A stretch of DNA of 64,000 nucleotides, from positions 41,837 through 105,836 of the forward strand of contig NZ_BMNB01000021.1 of assembly GCF_014646235.1 (NCBI RefSeq), given 5' to 3'. Shown piece by piece: positions 16,560 through 25,288 of the stretch. Each line of letters opens with the position of its first letter. The first letter of the stretch is position 1. Origin of the DNA: Micromonospora sonchi (GTDB lineage Bacteria > Actinomycetota > Actinomycetes > Mycobacteriales > Micromonosporaceae). The position numbers were made by a program, and so were the translations under genes. Under the pieces are notes generated by a model, which saw only the letters and a program-made list of their open reading frames with translations, was not told the DNA's origin and ran no database searches.

Positions 16560-17150
16560 TCAGCGTCCGGCGGCTGCGGCCGGCAGACGCGGGTTGACCA
16601 GGCGACCGGCGCACGAGCAGCGCATGGCCGCCCTCTCGGTCGCGTTGGGACGCAGGTGCAGGTACATCGCGAGCAGCATCGGGATGAAGACGACCGAGTT
16701 GTAGAACAGGTGCAGTTCCACCCGGGGCACCACCAGTTGCAGGATGCTGACCGGCCCTTCCTCGCCGGCGATCCGGAAACTGCTGTGCGCCTGGATCAGC
16801 AGCAGCGCGTGCTCGATGTGGTGCCAGAACTGCAGGGCGAGAGCCACCGTCCACCACGCCCTCGCGCGGCCGGTGAAGCCCGGCAGCAGCAGGAAGAGCC
16901 CGACCAACATCAGGATGGCGTACCCGTAGTGCAGCCACTCGGAGCTGACCAGCCAGGGGAACGGCATCCCCAGCACGCCGCGTGCCTCCGGCCGCGCCCA
17001 ACCGAGCACCCAGATCTGGTACGCCTGCACAAGGTGTTCCGCCCAGTGCGCCACCACCACCGCCATATAGACCGCAAGCGCGATCCGGTGGTATCGGTCG
17101 TTCAGGGGTGAGATCAGGCCAGACGATTTGGTTCCCGCGGCAGGTGTCAT
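16560..17150 (-). CDS. polytopic membrane protein with paired histidines
   Basis: Integral membrane protein of 196 aa with about four hydrophobic helices. Histidines sit in or near helices as HWAEHLVQ, LHYGY, FWHHIEHALLL and ELHLFYN. This suggests heme or metal coordination, but no known family signature is recognisable. The C-terminal tail is polar and carries CSCAG. ATG 17150 is chosen because AGAGGA precedes it; the in-frame upstream start at 17168 lacks one. It is the first gene of a pair with the CopC-like gene and diverges from the glycosyltransferase. It may be one of the unknown membrane proteins typical of enediyne clusters, but I cannot name it. Confidence 0.65.
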   Translation of the reverse strand: MTPAAGTKSSGLISPLNDRYHRIALAVYMAVVVAHWAEHLVQAYQIWVLGWARPEARGVLGMPFPWLVSSEWLHYGYAILMLVGLFLLLPGFTGRARAWWTVALALQFWHHIEHALLLIQAHSSFRIAGEEGPVSILQLVVPRVELHLFYNSVVFIPMLLAMYLHLRPNATERAAMRCSCAGRLVNPRLPAAAAGR

Positions 17151-17270
17151 GGGTCCTCTACTCCACACTGGAAGCCGTGTACAACCACTTTAAGAACCTT
17201 GTCGTCGGCGCGTGTCTCTGAGCTTGCCGTCTATGTCCAGGACAGCTCCAAGGGCTGGTCCGCCCGACAC

Positions 17271-17290
17271 GGCAGCTATATACATTGAAA
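17271..17290. promoter_or_regulatory. AT-rich box upstream of the CalG4-like gene
   Basis: The sequence GGCAGCTATATACATTGAAA lies 30 bases before the glycosyltransferase start, in the divergent region shared with the membrane-protein operon. It shares GCTATATA and a following TTG with the element at 5111-5130. This is probably a promoter or cluster-regulator site. The evidence is recurrence and base composition only. Confidence 0.4.
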
Positions 17291-17319
17291 GCTCATCGTC
17301 GGATCGCGGGAGTGAGCAG

Positions 17320-18528
17320 ATGCACCAGCGGCACATTCTCTTCGCCAACGTCCAGGGACACGGACACATCCACCCCTCACTCGGCCTGGTGAGCGAGTTG
17401 GTTCGGCGTGGCCACCGGATCAGCTACGTCACCACCCCGCTCTTCGCCGACGTGGTGACCGCGGCCGGCGCCACCGTGGTGCCGTACAAGTCCGAGTTCG
17501 ACACCTTCCACGTACCCGACGCCGTCACCAAGGCGGACGCGGAAACCCAGTTGCACCTGGTGTACGTCCGGGAGAACGAAGCGATCCTGCGCGCCGCCGA
17601 AGACGGGCTCGGCGACGACATCCCAGATCTCGTGGTCTACGACGTCTTCCCGTTCATCGCCGGCCGGTTGCTGGCGACCCGGTGGCGTCGTCCGGCCGTC
17701 CGCCTCAGCGCCGGTTTCACCGCCAACGAGCACTACTCCTTCTTCGAGGAACTGTGGAAGAGCCACGGTCAGCGCCACCCCGCGGACGTGCCGGAGGTCA
17801 ACCACGTGATCGTCGATCTGCTCGCCCGCTACGAGGTGCACACCCCGGTCCGACAATTCTGGAACGAGATCGAGGACCTCAACATCACGTTCCTGCCGAA
17901 GTCCTTCCAGCCCTTCTCGGAAACCTTCGACGACGACCGTTTCGCCTTCGTCGGGCCGACGCTGACCGACCGGCCGGTACGCACCGGCTGGCAGCCCCCC
18001 ACTCCGGACACTCCGGTGATCCTGGTGTCACTCGGCAACCAGTTCAACGAGCATCCCGAGTTCTTCCGGACCTGCGCCGAGGCGTTCGCCGGCACCCGGT
18101 GGCAGACGGTGCTGGCGATCGGTACCTTCCTCGACCCCACCGTTCTGGAGCCATTGCCGCCGAACGCGGAGGCCCATCCGTGGATCCCGTTCCACGAGGT
18201 CCTGCCGCACGCGGATGCCTGTGTCACCCACGGTACGACCGGTGCCGTGCTGGAATCCCTGGCAGCCGGCGTACCGCTGGTCCTGGTGCCGCACTTCGCG
18301 ACCGAGGCCGCACCGTCGGCGCGCCGCGTCGTCGAGCTGGGGCTCGGCTACGAACTGACGCCGGAGCAGGTCGAGCCGGCGACCATCCGGGCGACCGTGC
18401 AACGGTTCCACGACGACACGGCGCTGCGCGAGCGGGTCGATCGGATGCGACACGAGATCCTGACGGCCGGTGGCCCGCCGGCGGCAGCCGACCGGATCGA
18501 GACGTACCTGGACCAGTCCCGGGGATGA
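17320..18528 (+). CDS. calG4: GT-B glycosyltransferase (CalG4-like)
   Basis: GT1-family glycosyltransferase of 402 aa, clearly distinct from the CalG3-like enzyme. Its N-terminus RHILFANVQGHGH contains the catalytic-base histidine region. The C-terminal half carries the donor-site motif THGTTGAVLESLAAGVPLVL followed by PHFATEAAPSA. The sequence follows CalG4 as I remember it (HILFANVQGHGHVYPSLGLV); CalG4 adds the aminopentose of the calicheamicin oligosaccharide. ATG 17320 is preceded by GGGAG at 17308-17312, and in-frame upstream sequence is not conserved. It is the last recognisable gene of the enediyne arm on this side; beyond it the content changes to unrelated accessory genes. Confidence 0.85.
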   Translation: MHQRHILFANVQGHGHIHPSLGLVSELVRRGHRISYVTTPLFADVVTAAGATVVPYKSEFDTFHVPDAVTKADAETQLHLVYVRENEAILRAAEDGLGDDIPDLVVYDVFPFIAGRLLATRWRRPAVRLSAGFTANEHYSFFEELWKSHGQRHPADVPEVNHVIVDLLARYEVHTPVRQFWNEIEDLNITFLPKSFQPFSETFDDDRFAFVGPTLTDRPVRTGWQPPTPDTPVILVSLGNQFNEHPEFFRTCAEAFAGTRWQTVLAIGTFLDPTVLEPLPPNAEAHPWIPFHEVLPHADACVTHGTTGAVLESLAAGVPLVLVPHFATEAAPSARRVVELGLGYELTPEQVEPATIRATVQRFHDDTALRERVDRMRHEILTAGGPPAAADRIETYLDQSRG

Positions 18529-18559
18529 TCAGGCCCACCGCCCCGCGCGATACCGACCG

Positions 18560-18964
18560 TCAGCGGCGGGCGCGGTGGGTCACCGTGCGTTTCACCGTGC
18601 CGTCAGGGTTGAAGGTCGTCCACTCACCGACCTTCTTGTCGCTGTCGTAGTCACCCCGGTCGATCATGTCACCGGCGGCGTTCCACCTCGTCCAGGTACC
18701 GTGCTTGCGCTCGTGGTCGAATCCACCCCGCTGCATGATCCCGCCGGACGAGCGATACCACACCCACTCGCCGTGCACGGTCCCGTTGTCGAAGCCACCC
18801 TCCGCACGCAACCTGCCGTCGGCGAAGAAGTGCCGCCAGGTGCCCTGCCGCTCGCCCTCGACATACTCGCCAACCATCACACCGCCGTGCGGGTCCGGGT
18901 CGGTCCAGAGGCCGGTCTTGCGGCCCTGCGCGTCCTTCTCGTCCGGGGTCGGTGGGGTACTCAC
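18560..18964 (-). CDS. MORN-type repeat protein
   Basis: Hydrophilic protein of 134 aa with about five repeats of roughly 22 residues, each with a Gly-x-Trp core (KTGLWTDP, RQGTWRHF, VHGEWVWY, KHGTWTRW, KVGEWTTF). This is the MORN_2/antitoxin-wing repeat pattern. There is no signal peptide and no catalytic motif. It follows the ArsR-type regulator by 10 bases on the same strand, so the two are probably co-transcribed. Such repeats generally act as beta-sheet binding surfaces; the ligand here is unknown. It converges on the glycosyltransferase. Confidence 0.72.
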   Translation of the reverse strand: MSTPPTPDEKDAQGRKTGLWTDPDPHGGVMVGEYVEGERQGTWRHFFADGRLRAEGGFDNGTVHGEWVWYRSSGGIMQRGGFDHERKHGTWTRWNAAGDMIDRGDYDSDKKVGEWTTFNPDGTVKRTVTHRARR

Positions 18965-18974
18965 GTGCGTTCTC

Positions 18975-19244
18975 CTATTCGCTCAATGGCCACCGCTCGA
19001 TGATCGAGCGCAGTGGTGCGGTGTCGAGATGATGGACCTTGGTGCGGCCGACCCGTTCGGACCAGACCAGGCCAGCCTGTTCCAGTACGGCCAGGTGCTG
19101 GGAGATCGCCTGTCGGGTCGAGGTGGTGCCATGCTCGGCGAACAAGCGGTTATGGATCTCGAACAGGCTCAGCCCGTCGGCGCGGGCGAGCTCGTCCATG
19201 ATCCGCCGCCGCGTCATGTCGGCCAGCGCTCGGTAGAGCAGCAC
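18975..19244 (-). CDS. ArsR-family winged-helix regulator
   Basis: Small helix-turn-helix protein of 89 aa with the ArsR pattern: ALADMTRRRIMDELAR, recognition region TSTRQAISQHLAVLEQAGLV and the wing VGRTKVHHLD. No metal-binding ELCVC motif is present, so it is of the non-metal class, as are many Actinobacterial ArsR proteins paired with small effectors. It is the first gene of a two-gene unit with the MORN-repeat protein and probably represses its own promoter. Confidence 0.8.
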   Translation of the reverse strand: MLLYRALADMTRRRIMDELARADGLSLFEIHNRLFAEHGTTSTRQAISQHLAVLEQAGLVWSERVGRTKVHHLDTAPLRSIIERWPLSE

Positions 19245-19450
19245 CCGTCAACCATAGGTAATCCGACACTTGCCTATCAAGGCCTCGCCTTCTCGCATCC
19301 TGCGCCATCGCGGGCGCGCTCTGTCGATTGTGTTCATTCGCCCGGCGTACTGCCCGGATGCCGACCACCGGGGTAATGGCGAGGCGACGAGGACCCGACA
19401 CCGGTGGGCGGGCACGTCCGGTACGCCGACGGTTTTGCCGAGCAACGAAA

Positions 19451-19486
19451 GAGGCTTCCGCAAATCGCTGACCTGCGGAAGCCCTC
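19451..19486. terminator. strong inverted repeat, terminator-like hairpin
   Basis: GAGGCTTCCGCA and TGCGGAAGCCCTC form a stem of about 12 bp with one bulge around an 11-base loop. There is no T-tract. It sits in a gene-free stretch (19245-19514) between the ArsR gene and a transposase remnant. It could be a bidirectional terminator or a scar of an inserted element. Confidence 0.5.
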
Positions 19487-19514
19487 TCGCTGTCGGGGCG
19501 GCCGGATTTCGTTT

Positions 19515-19780
19515 GTGACCCTACCGCCGTCGTTGGCTTCGTTGGTGCAGCCGCTGCGTTCATGTTTCACCGCGCCGTCGTTCGCGGCGTTCTGTGCGTT
19601 GCTGGTCGGGCAGGTGGCGGCGGTGCGGCGGCGCACGGTGTGTGGGATGTGGATCGGGGCTGGGTTGTCGCGGTTGGTGCATCACGGGCGGGCGCACTGG
19701 TGACGTTGTTTCGTCGGTACGGGCGTAAGGTCCACGCCGCCGGGTGGCAGCACGACGGATCCCGAGAGCAGCGAGCGGGC
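19515..19780 (+). pseudogene. remnant of an IS701-like DDE transposase
   Basis: The frame starting VTLPPSLASLVQPL and running through GRRTVCGM-type sequence (RRRTVCGMWIGAGLSRL) to HHGRAHW matches the N-terminus of IS701-related DDE transposases. It then stops at 19703. In another frame, about 19700-19765, TLFRRYGRKVHAAGWQHDGS matches a later conserved block of the same family. The sequence between the two blocks and the whole catalytic C-terminus are missing. This is a deletion remnant, not a functional gene. Confidence 0.65.
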
Positions 19781-19896
19781 TTGGAGGAGGTAGTAGCCCG
19801 GAAACGCCGAGCCATCCACACGGTCAGCGGGACTGGTGAAGCGGTGGCTGGGCCTGAGGTAGAGCTCGCCCGCTCAACGGTCGAAGCGTCGGTCGA

Positions 19897-20589
19897 TCAC
19901 CGTCTGCTCGACGTCGTCGTGGCGAGCCTGGCGATCGTCGCGGAGAGCCACACAAGACCCAGGGCCGCTCCCGTGAAGAAGAGCAGGACGCTTGCCGCCG
20001 AACCGACGAAACCGGCGACGACGACCACCGGAACGATGCGAGAAGCCAGCGCCCAGCCACGCCGGCCCTGGGCGGAGAAGCGACGTGCGAGCGCGATGAA
20101 CGCCGCGCACAACGCCAGGTAGCCGATCATGCCGCCGGCCATGTGGACGGCGCCGTGGGTGCTGAGAGTGGTCGGGCCGTCGGAGGTGCCGACGGGGAAG
20201 CCGGCACCGGGGTCGGCGACGAACACCGCGCTGACCAGGAATGAGGCGCCGAACACGGTGACCAGTGGGGGTGCCCAGGTGGTGCCTGGCCCGTCCTGCA
20301 GCGCCCGCCGCAGGCCGACCGCGCCAGCGATGATCAGCATTCCGCAGACGACGAAATTCATCACCTGGATCCAGCCCAGATCTCCGAGGCTGAGCTGGCT
20401 GATGGCGTTGCGGGTGAAGTCGAAGCCCTCGCGGGTCAGGCCCTGTATCACGCCCGCCGCCAGGAACAGCGGGCCCGCGGCGATACCGCAGCCCATCAGC
20501 AACGGGTTCGTTGGACGAGTTCGAGTACTGGTGGTTCGGGGCCGCGCGCCCGCCGGCGCAACCGGCTCGACGGTGCTTTCGATGTTCAT
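19897..20589 (-). CDS. DUF998 membrane protein
   Basis: Polytopic membrane protein of 230 aa with six or so hydrophobic helices. The segments GPLFLAAGVIQGLTREGFDF and RNAISQLSLGDLGWIQ are characteristic of the DUF998 family. A short Thr/Arg-rich cytoplasmic N-terminus precedes the first helix. The function of the family is unknown. ATG 20589 is chosen because the domain starts soon after it; 36 extra in-frame upstream codons lack family similarity. Its neighbours on both sides are transposase remnants, so genomic context is uninformative. Confidence 0.78.
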   Translation of the reverse strand: MNIESTVEPVAPAGARPRTTSTRTRPTNPLLMGCGIAAGPLFLAAGVIQGLTREGFDFTRNAISQLSLGDLGWIQVMNFVVCGMLIIAGAVGLRRALQDGPGTTWAPPLVTVFGASFLVSAVFVADPGAGFPVGTSDGPTTLSTHGAVHMAGGMIGYLALCAAFIALARRFSAQGRRGWALASRIVPVVVVAGFVGSAASVLLFFTGAALGLVWLSATIARLATTTSSRR

Positions 20590-20819
20590 GCGTGGGTTCC
20601 CATCGGTAGGAGTCGAAGCGGTGATGACCTCCAGTCTTCGGCGGCCGGCAGCATCCATCAAGCCAAGATCGAACAAGGATCGTTGACCTGAATTCAACGA
20701 ACAGGCCGAGATGTTCAGGCGCCGGAAACGTCCTGAACGGCCAGCTGGGCGTCACCTCGGCAGTCCCGCCGCTGCGCGACTGCCCGGCTTGGGAGGTTGG
20801 AAGCGGTGCTGTCACGGAA

Positions 20820-20984
20820 CACAGCTGCGGTGACCACGACCATCAGCCGGTGCCGGGCACCTCGCCGGGCCCGTGGATCAGGCAGACCGGCAAGCGCTTC
20901 GGGCAGCCCACCGGCGGTTTCGACAACGCTCAGAGCCGGTGCGCAGGACAAGGACGAGATCAGCGATGATGGCAGTGCGGGCAT
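20820..20984 (-). pseudogene. N-terminal fragment of an ISAs1-family transposase
   Basis: The segment MPALPSSLI...GGLPEALAGLPDPRARRGARH is the N-terminal domain of ISAs1-family transposases. The match breaks off after VVVTAAV, and no DDE catalytic core follows. About 55 codons remain, followed by unrelated sequence. Non-functional relic. Confidence 0.6.
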
Positions 20985-21092
20985 GACTCACTTCGGGCGA
21001 TCAGCATGGCGTAGAGAACCTGATGATCTTCTGAGCCGGTCATGCCCGTCTTGCTGCCACCAACAGCGGCGCTTCTACTCCAAGCCCCACAA

Positions 21093-21239
21093 GTCAGACA
21101 CCGTCACGACTTTGCCGGGGCCCTGGCCGATCAGGTGGGTGCGGTGAACACGATGCTCGACCAGCTGACGGCGTGGAGCGGCGCGCTGGCGACCCTACGG
21201 GCTGGCACGACGATGGCGACGCCCCAGTCCGGAACCTAG
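21093..21239 (+). pseudogene. possible C-terminal fragment of an NADPH-dependent FMN reductase
   Basis: The frame encodes LADQVGAVNTMLDQLTAWSG followed by ALATLRAG, which resembles the C-terminal helix of NADPH-dependent FMN reductase-like proteins. The flavin-binding N-terminus is absent and no convincing start exists. Positions 20985-21092 show nothing recognisable. Weak call based on remembered similarity. Confidence 0.3.
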
Positions 21240-21276
21240 AGCCCTCGTCGCGTTGTCCGGGTCTTTTCGGTCGGGT

Positions 21277-22290
21277 TCAGCCGCGGGGGCGCAGTTGGAC
21301 GGTGGGCAGGGCCGGGGCCGGCAAGGGAGCGGGCTGGCCGGCGGGGTAGGGACCGAACCGGGGGTACGGCGCGTGGTCGGGATACCTGCCGCCGGCGGGC
21401 GGATCGGCCGCTTCTGCATCGATCTCGGCCTGCCAGGCCGCCCGGTAGGCGACGATCTCGTCGTGGGTGCGGCCGATGAAGTTCCACCACATCACGATCT
21501 GCTCCCCCAGCGGCACCCCGCCGATGAGCATCGCCCGCACCGGCGTGTCCCCGGCCTGGAGCGGCAGGGACTCCCGTCCGACGGGCCGGTAGGCCAGATG
21601 GCCCACCGGCACCGGGGTCCCGTTGAGGACCAGGTCCCCGGCGTCGAGCAGCACGCCGTGCTCGAAGGTCGGATCCAGCTCCAACTCCACCCGGGCCCCG
21701 GCCTCCAGCAGGATCTCGGCGGCCAGCAGCGGCGGGGTGTGGGTGCGGACCGGGGAGGTGGACCCGGCCATCGACCCGATGGGAACCCGCAGCACCGCTC
21801 CGGCCAGTTCCACCGGCTCCGGCGCGTGGTGCTCGAAGGTCGGGGCCATGTGCCGGGTGGCCTCGGGTAGGGCGTACCACAGCTGCACCCCGTGCAGGGT
21901 CGTGGTGTCCGGGGTGGAGAACTCCTGGTGGGAGATCCCGCGCCCGGCGATCATCAGGTTGACCTCGCCGGGGCGAACGATCGCCTCGTAGCCGGCGGAG
22001 TCGAGGTGGGAGATCTCGCCGGTGAACAGCCAGCTCACCGTCGCCAGGCCGGTGTGGGGGTGGCGGGCCACGGTCATGCCCCCGGACTCGGAGACCAGGT
22101 TCGGGCCGTAGTGGTCGACGAAGCACCAGGAGCCGACCAGGGACCGGGCCCGCTGCGGCAGGGTCCGGCGCACGGTCATCGCCCGCGGCCCGCCCAGGGG
22201 CACCTCGCGCGGGGTCAGCAGCTGGGTGGTGGCCCGGCCGGGGTCCTCGGCGCAGACCACTTCCTGCGGGTTCACGTCCAGGTTGGTCAT
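21277..22290 (-). CDS. pirin-family cupin protein
   Basis: Bicupin pirin homologue of 337 aa. The N-terminal cupin carries the metal-ligand pattern ARHPHTGLATVSWLFTGEISHLDS and later HGVQLWY, with the GEVNLMIAGRGISHQEFS segment conserved in pirins. Many bacterial pirins are iron dioxygenases (quercetinase activity) or redox regulators; the substrate here is unknown. ATG 22290 gives the usual MTNLDVNP-type start; the 51 in-frame codons upstream are low complexity. No ribosome-binding site is obvious. The gene stands alone between a remnant and the AhpD-like gene. Confidence 0.85.
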   Translation of the reverse strand: MTNLDVNPQEVVCAEDPGRATTQLLTPREVPLGGPRAMTVRRTLPQRARSLVGSWCFVDHYGPNLVSESGGMTVARHPHTGLATVSWLFTGEISHLDSAGYEAIVRPGEVNLMIAGRGISHQEFSTPDTTTLHGVQLWYALPEATRHMAPTFEHHAPEPVELAGAVLRVPIGSMAGSTSPVRTHTPPLLAAEILLEAGARVELELDPTFEHGVLLDAGDLVLNGTPVPVGHLAYRPVGRESLPLQAGDTPVRAMLIGGVPLGEQIVMWWNFIGRTHDEIVAYRAAWQAEIDAEAADPPAGGRYPDHAPYPRFGPYPAGQPAPLPAPALPTVQLRPRG

Positions 22291-22541
22291 CGCGCGGTGC
22301 TGGCCGTGAAGCGGTACGGGGTGGTCATGGGGCTCCTCGTCGTCGCGGGCCGGCGCCAGGTGCGATCCTAGCCTCGGTAGACACTTGTTGCCCGTCTCCA
22401 CAAGATCTACGGCGCGGAGCGGGCCGAAGGGAAAACGATGCACAAATGGTTCCGGCCAACCAACTCGGCAAACGCGGTCGCGCCGGGCTCCGCTTCCAGG
22501 TCTGCGAACCGGTTCACGCGTTGCTGCTCGGCGGTGAGCCG

Positions 22542-23048
22542 ATGAGCCGCGACGCTTCCCGGCGGGTGCGGATCGACAAGCAGCATCCGGGTGTCTACCG
22601 GGCCCAGCTCGAGGTCGCCAAGGCGGTCCGGTCGGCGGTCGAATCAGCGGGCCTTGGCCGAACCCTGATCGAGCTGGTGAACATCCGCGTCTCTCAGATC
22701 AACCGGTGTGCGTACTGCCTCCACGTCCACGTCCGCGACGCGCTGCTTGGCGGCGAGACCGCGCAACGGCTCGCGGTGCTGCCGGCCTGGCGGAACACCG
22801 ACCTGTTCACTGCCAAGGAACGCGCCGCGCTGGCCCTCGCGGAGTCGCTGACCACACTGCCCGACGACCGGATGCAGGAGCATGACTACGCCGAGGCCGG
22901 CGATGTCTTGAGCCCGGAGGAGATCTCGGCGATCAGTTGGGTGACAATCGCTATGAATTCGTTCAACCGGCTGTCCATCATCAGCCGTCACCCGGTCAAG
23001 CCCATCCACCCTGCCACGCCGACCCCTGCCCAGCGGAGCGCGCCATGA
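22542..23048 (+). CDS. AhpD-like carboxymuconolactone decarboxylase-family protein
   Basis: Alkylhydroperoxidase D-like protein of 168 aa. The active-site motif CAYCLHVHVRDA (CxxC with a histidine four residues later) follows INR, as in the CMD/AhpD family, preceded by LIELVNIRVSQ. Such proteins reduce peroxides using the vicinal cysteines. The family is often next to small acetyltransferases, as here: the next gene's ATG overlaps this stop by four bases. ATG 22542 has GGTGAG upstream and begins just before the domain. Confidence 0.82.
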   Translation: MSRDASRRVRIDKQHPGVYRAQLEVAKAVRSAVESAGLGRTLIELVNIRVSQINRCAYCLHVHVRDALLGGETAQRLAVLPAWRNTDLFTAKERAALALAESLTTLPDDRMQEHDYAEAGDVLSPEEISAISWVTIAMNSFNRLSIISRHPVKPIHPATPTPAQRSAP

Positions 23049-23350
23049 GTCTGCAGGTCATCGACGTGCCCGAGCGGCAGCGCTACGAGGTCGTCCGCGA
23101 CGGGGAGGCACTGGGCTTCGCCGCGTACCAGAAGACCGACCAGCTCGTCGTGTTCACGCACACGGAGGTCGACCCCTCCCTCGAAGGTCAGGGAATCGGC
23201 GGACGGCTGGTACGCGGTGCGCTCGACCACGTACGCGGTCTCGGGCTCGCCGTACTGCCGATCTGCCCGTTCGTGCAGGCATGGATGGCTCGGCATCCGG
23301 AGTACCTCGACCTCGACTACCGCCGACCGGCCAGCCACGCCACCGACTGA
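23045..23350 (+). CDS. small GNAT-family acetyltransferase (YjdJ type)
   Basis: Protein of 101 aa consisting of a minimal GNAT fold. The acetyl-CoA loop is GQGIGGRLVRGALDHVR, preceded by FTHTEVDPSLE and followed by the family-typical CPFVQAWMARHPEYLDLDYR end. It overlaps the AhpD-like gene by four bases, giving a two-gene operon. A paralogue with the same motif order occurs at 26399-26743. The substrate is unknown. Confidence 0.82.
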   Translation: MSLQVIDVPERQRYEVVRDGEALGFAAYQKTDQLVVFTHTEVDPSLEGQGIGGRLVRGALDHVRGLGLAVLPICPFVQAWMARHPEYLDLDYRRPASHATD

Positions 23351-23392
23351 CCGTTCCCGTCGGCTGGAACACATCTGGATGCCCGCCCAAGT

Positions 23393-24150
23393 TCACCTTC
23401 GTTCGCGGGCGACCGCCTCTCGCACGGCGGGAGCAACCTCGGCAGCGAACAGCTCGACCTGACGGACGACGTCGTCGCCGGGACCGAATATGAAGGTGTC
23501 CATCCCGCCCTCGATGACCAGGGTGGTCAACTCCTCGACCCAGCGGCTCGCGGGCCACTGGAAGGCGTCGAGGCTGGGACCGCCCGTCACGAGCCCGAAG
23601 ACGTTGTAGATCCGCTTGACCGCCGCGGGGTCACGACCGGCGGACGCGGCGCCGGCATCGATGCGGGCGTGCATGGCCGGCAGGACGTCCGGGGGGGAAG
23701 AACGACGCCGACGGGACCCACCCGTCGGCGGACCGACCGACGAACTCGAGCAGCTTCGGGCCGCCGACCCCGAGCCAGACGCCGATGTCGTGGGCCGGCT
23801 GCGGCCCCGGCTTCGCGCCGCGCAGCTCGTGGTGCCGGCCGGAGAAGCGCACCGACCGTTCGTCCGACCAGAGCAGCCGCACGACCTCGACGGCCTCGCG
23901 CAGGGCCCCGGCGGCGGTCTTGGCGATCGCCACCGGGGAGCGAAGCGGCAGGTTCGCGACGTCAGGGAAGACCCGCAGCCGGCTGGCCCGCTCGAGGATC
24001 GCCCCGGCGAGCACGAATGCGTCGTGAACCGCCGCTGGTAGGGGTGGTTCTGGATACCGACGAACTCGAGCCCGCCCTCCTCGGCGGCCAGGCGTCGATG
24101 ACCTCCGGCACCCGCGTCGCCGTCGCGCCTGACGGATTCGTCGCCGATGA
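23393..24150 (-). pseudogene. frameshifted LLM-class F420-dependent oxidoreductase
   Basis: Two or three frames of the minus strand together spell a luciferase-like oxidoreductase. One frame gives VGIQNHPYQRRF-type sequence near 24040, a second gives GAILERASRLRVFPDVANLP through VVRLLWSDERSVRFSGRHHE to IGVWLGVGGPKLLEFVGRSA, and a third gives the C-terminus. One switch falls at a run of seven G near 23691-23697. The N-terminus is also missing. No continuous frame exists, so it is called a pseudogene; a sequencing error at the G run could explain one switch but not all. Confidence 0.68.
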
Positions 24151-24261
24151 TCTCGCAGGCGGTGACGGGTCAGGAAGACGGAGGTTGGCACCCGTGCGGC
24201 CATGGGATAGGAAGGATGCCCGCATGGGACCGAATGCCGCCAAGCTCTCGGAGGAGCCCGG

Positions 24262-25164
24262 ATGACCGAGTTGTTCCCGCCGATCCCGCTGTCCGCTTGG
24301 GCGGAATCGAAGGAGACCGTCCACCGGTTCACGCAGATCGTCGGCAAGATCCGGCTGGACCAGGCGCCACCGCGCAACCACTGGTGGCATGTGCCGTTCC
24401 ACCTGACCGGCCGCGGCATCACGTCCCGGCCCATGGGCCGCGACCTGATGTTCGCCATCGACTTCGATTTCGTCGACCACCGGCTGATCATCAACACCCT
24501 GGCCGGTCAGGCGATCTCCTTCCCGCTGCCAGGCCTGTCCGTCGCGGCATTCCACGAGCGACTGTTCACCGCGCTGGCCTCCCTCGGCATCCACGCCCAC
24601 ATCGACGCCAAACCCTACGATCTGGCCGACAACGTCCCGTTCGCCGAGGACACCACGCACACCGCGTACGACCCGTTCTGGATCAACCGGTACTGGCAGG
24701 TCCTCAGCCAGGTAGGCCTCATGCTGGAGGAGTACGCCGCCCGGTGCAACGCCAAGAGCAGCCCGGTGCACCACTTCTGGCACACCTTCGACATCGCCGT
24801 CACCCGGTTCTCAGGGCGACACGCGCCGCAGCCGGACACCGTCGACCCGGTGACCCGCGAGGCGTACTCGCACGAGGTGATCAGCGCCGGCTTCTGGTTC
24901 GGCGACAACAACATCCCCGAGCCGGCCTTCTACTCCTACACCGCCCCCGAGCCCGACGGCCTTACCCAGGAACCCCTGCGGCCCGCGCAGGCACGCTGGG
25001 TCGAAAACCGGGGCGCACACCTCGCGCTGCTGACCTACGACGACGCCCGCGCCACCACCGACCCGCGCGCGACAGTCCTCGACTTCCTGGAGAGCGCCTA
25101 CCAAGCCGGCGCCCGCCGCGCCGGCTGGGACACCAGCAAACTGCGCACCCAGTACGCACCCTGA
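24262..25164 (+). CDS. DUF5996 family protein
   Basis: Soluble protein of 300 aa matching the DUF5996 pattern: WAESKETVHRFTQIVGKIRL near the start, NHWWHVPFHLTGRGITS, FDFVDHRL, and the C-terminal FYSYTAPEPDG and LLTYDDARATTDPRATVLDF. It has no signal peptide or membrane helix. The biochemical role of the family is not known to me. ATG 24262 has an excellent GGAGGAG site six bases upstream. It is a single gene with 125 bases to the next start. Confidence 0.82.
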   Translation: MTELFPPIPLSAWAESKETVHRFTQIVGKIRLDQAPPRNHWWHVPFHLTGRGITSRPMGRDLMFAIDFDFVDHRLIINTLAGQAISFPLPGLSVAAFHERLFTALASLGIHAHIDAKPYDLADNVPFAEDTTHTAYDPFWINRYWQVLSQVGLMLEEYAARCNAKSSPVHHFWHTFDIAVTRFSGRHAPQPDTVDPVTREAYSHEVISAGFWFGDNNIPEPAFYSYTAPEPDGLTQEPLRPAQARWVENRGAHLALLTYDDARATTDPRATVLDFLESAYQAGARRAGWDTSKLRTQYAP

Positions 25165-25288
25165 CCGCGGCACCCAGGAGGCTTCCGCGAACGCGCGCAC
25201 GGGCGAGGTGATGGCCGTGGCACGCGGGATAATGTGGTGTGCGCGACGATCGGTCGCCGTGCGTGCTTTCCGAGAAGAGGTGTCTCTG

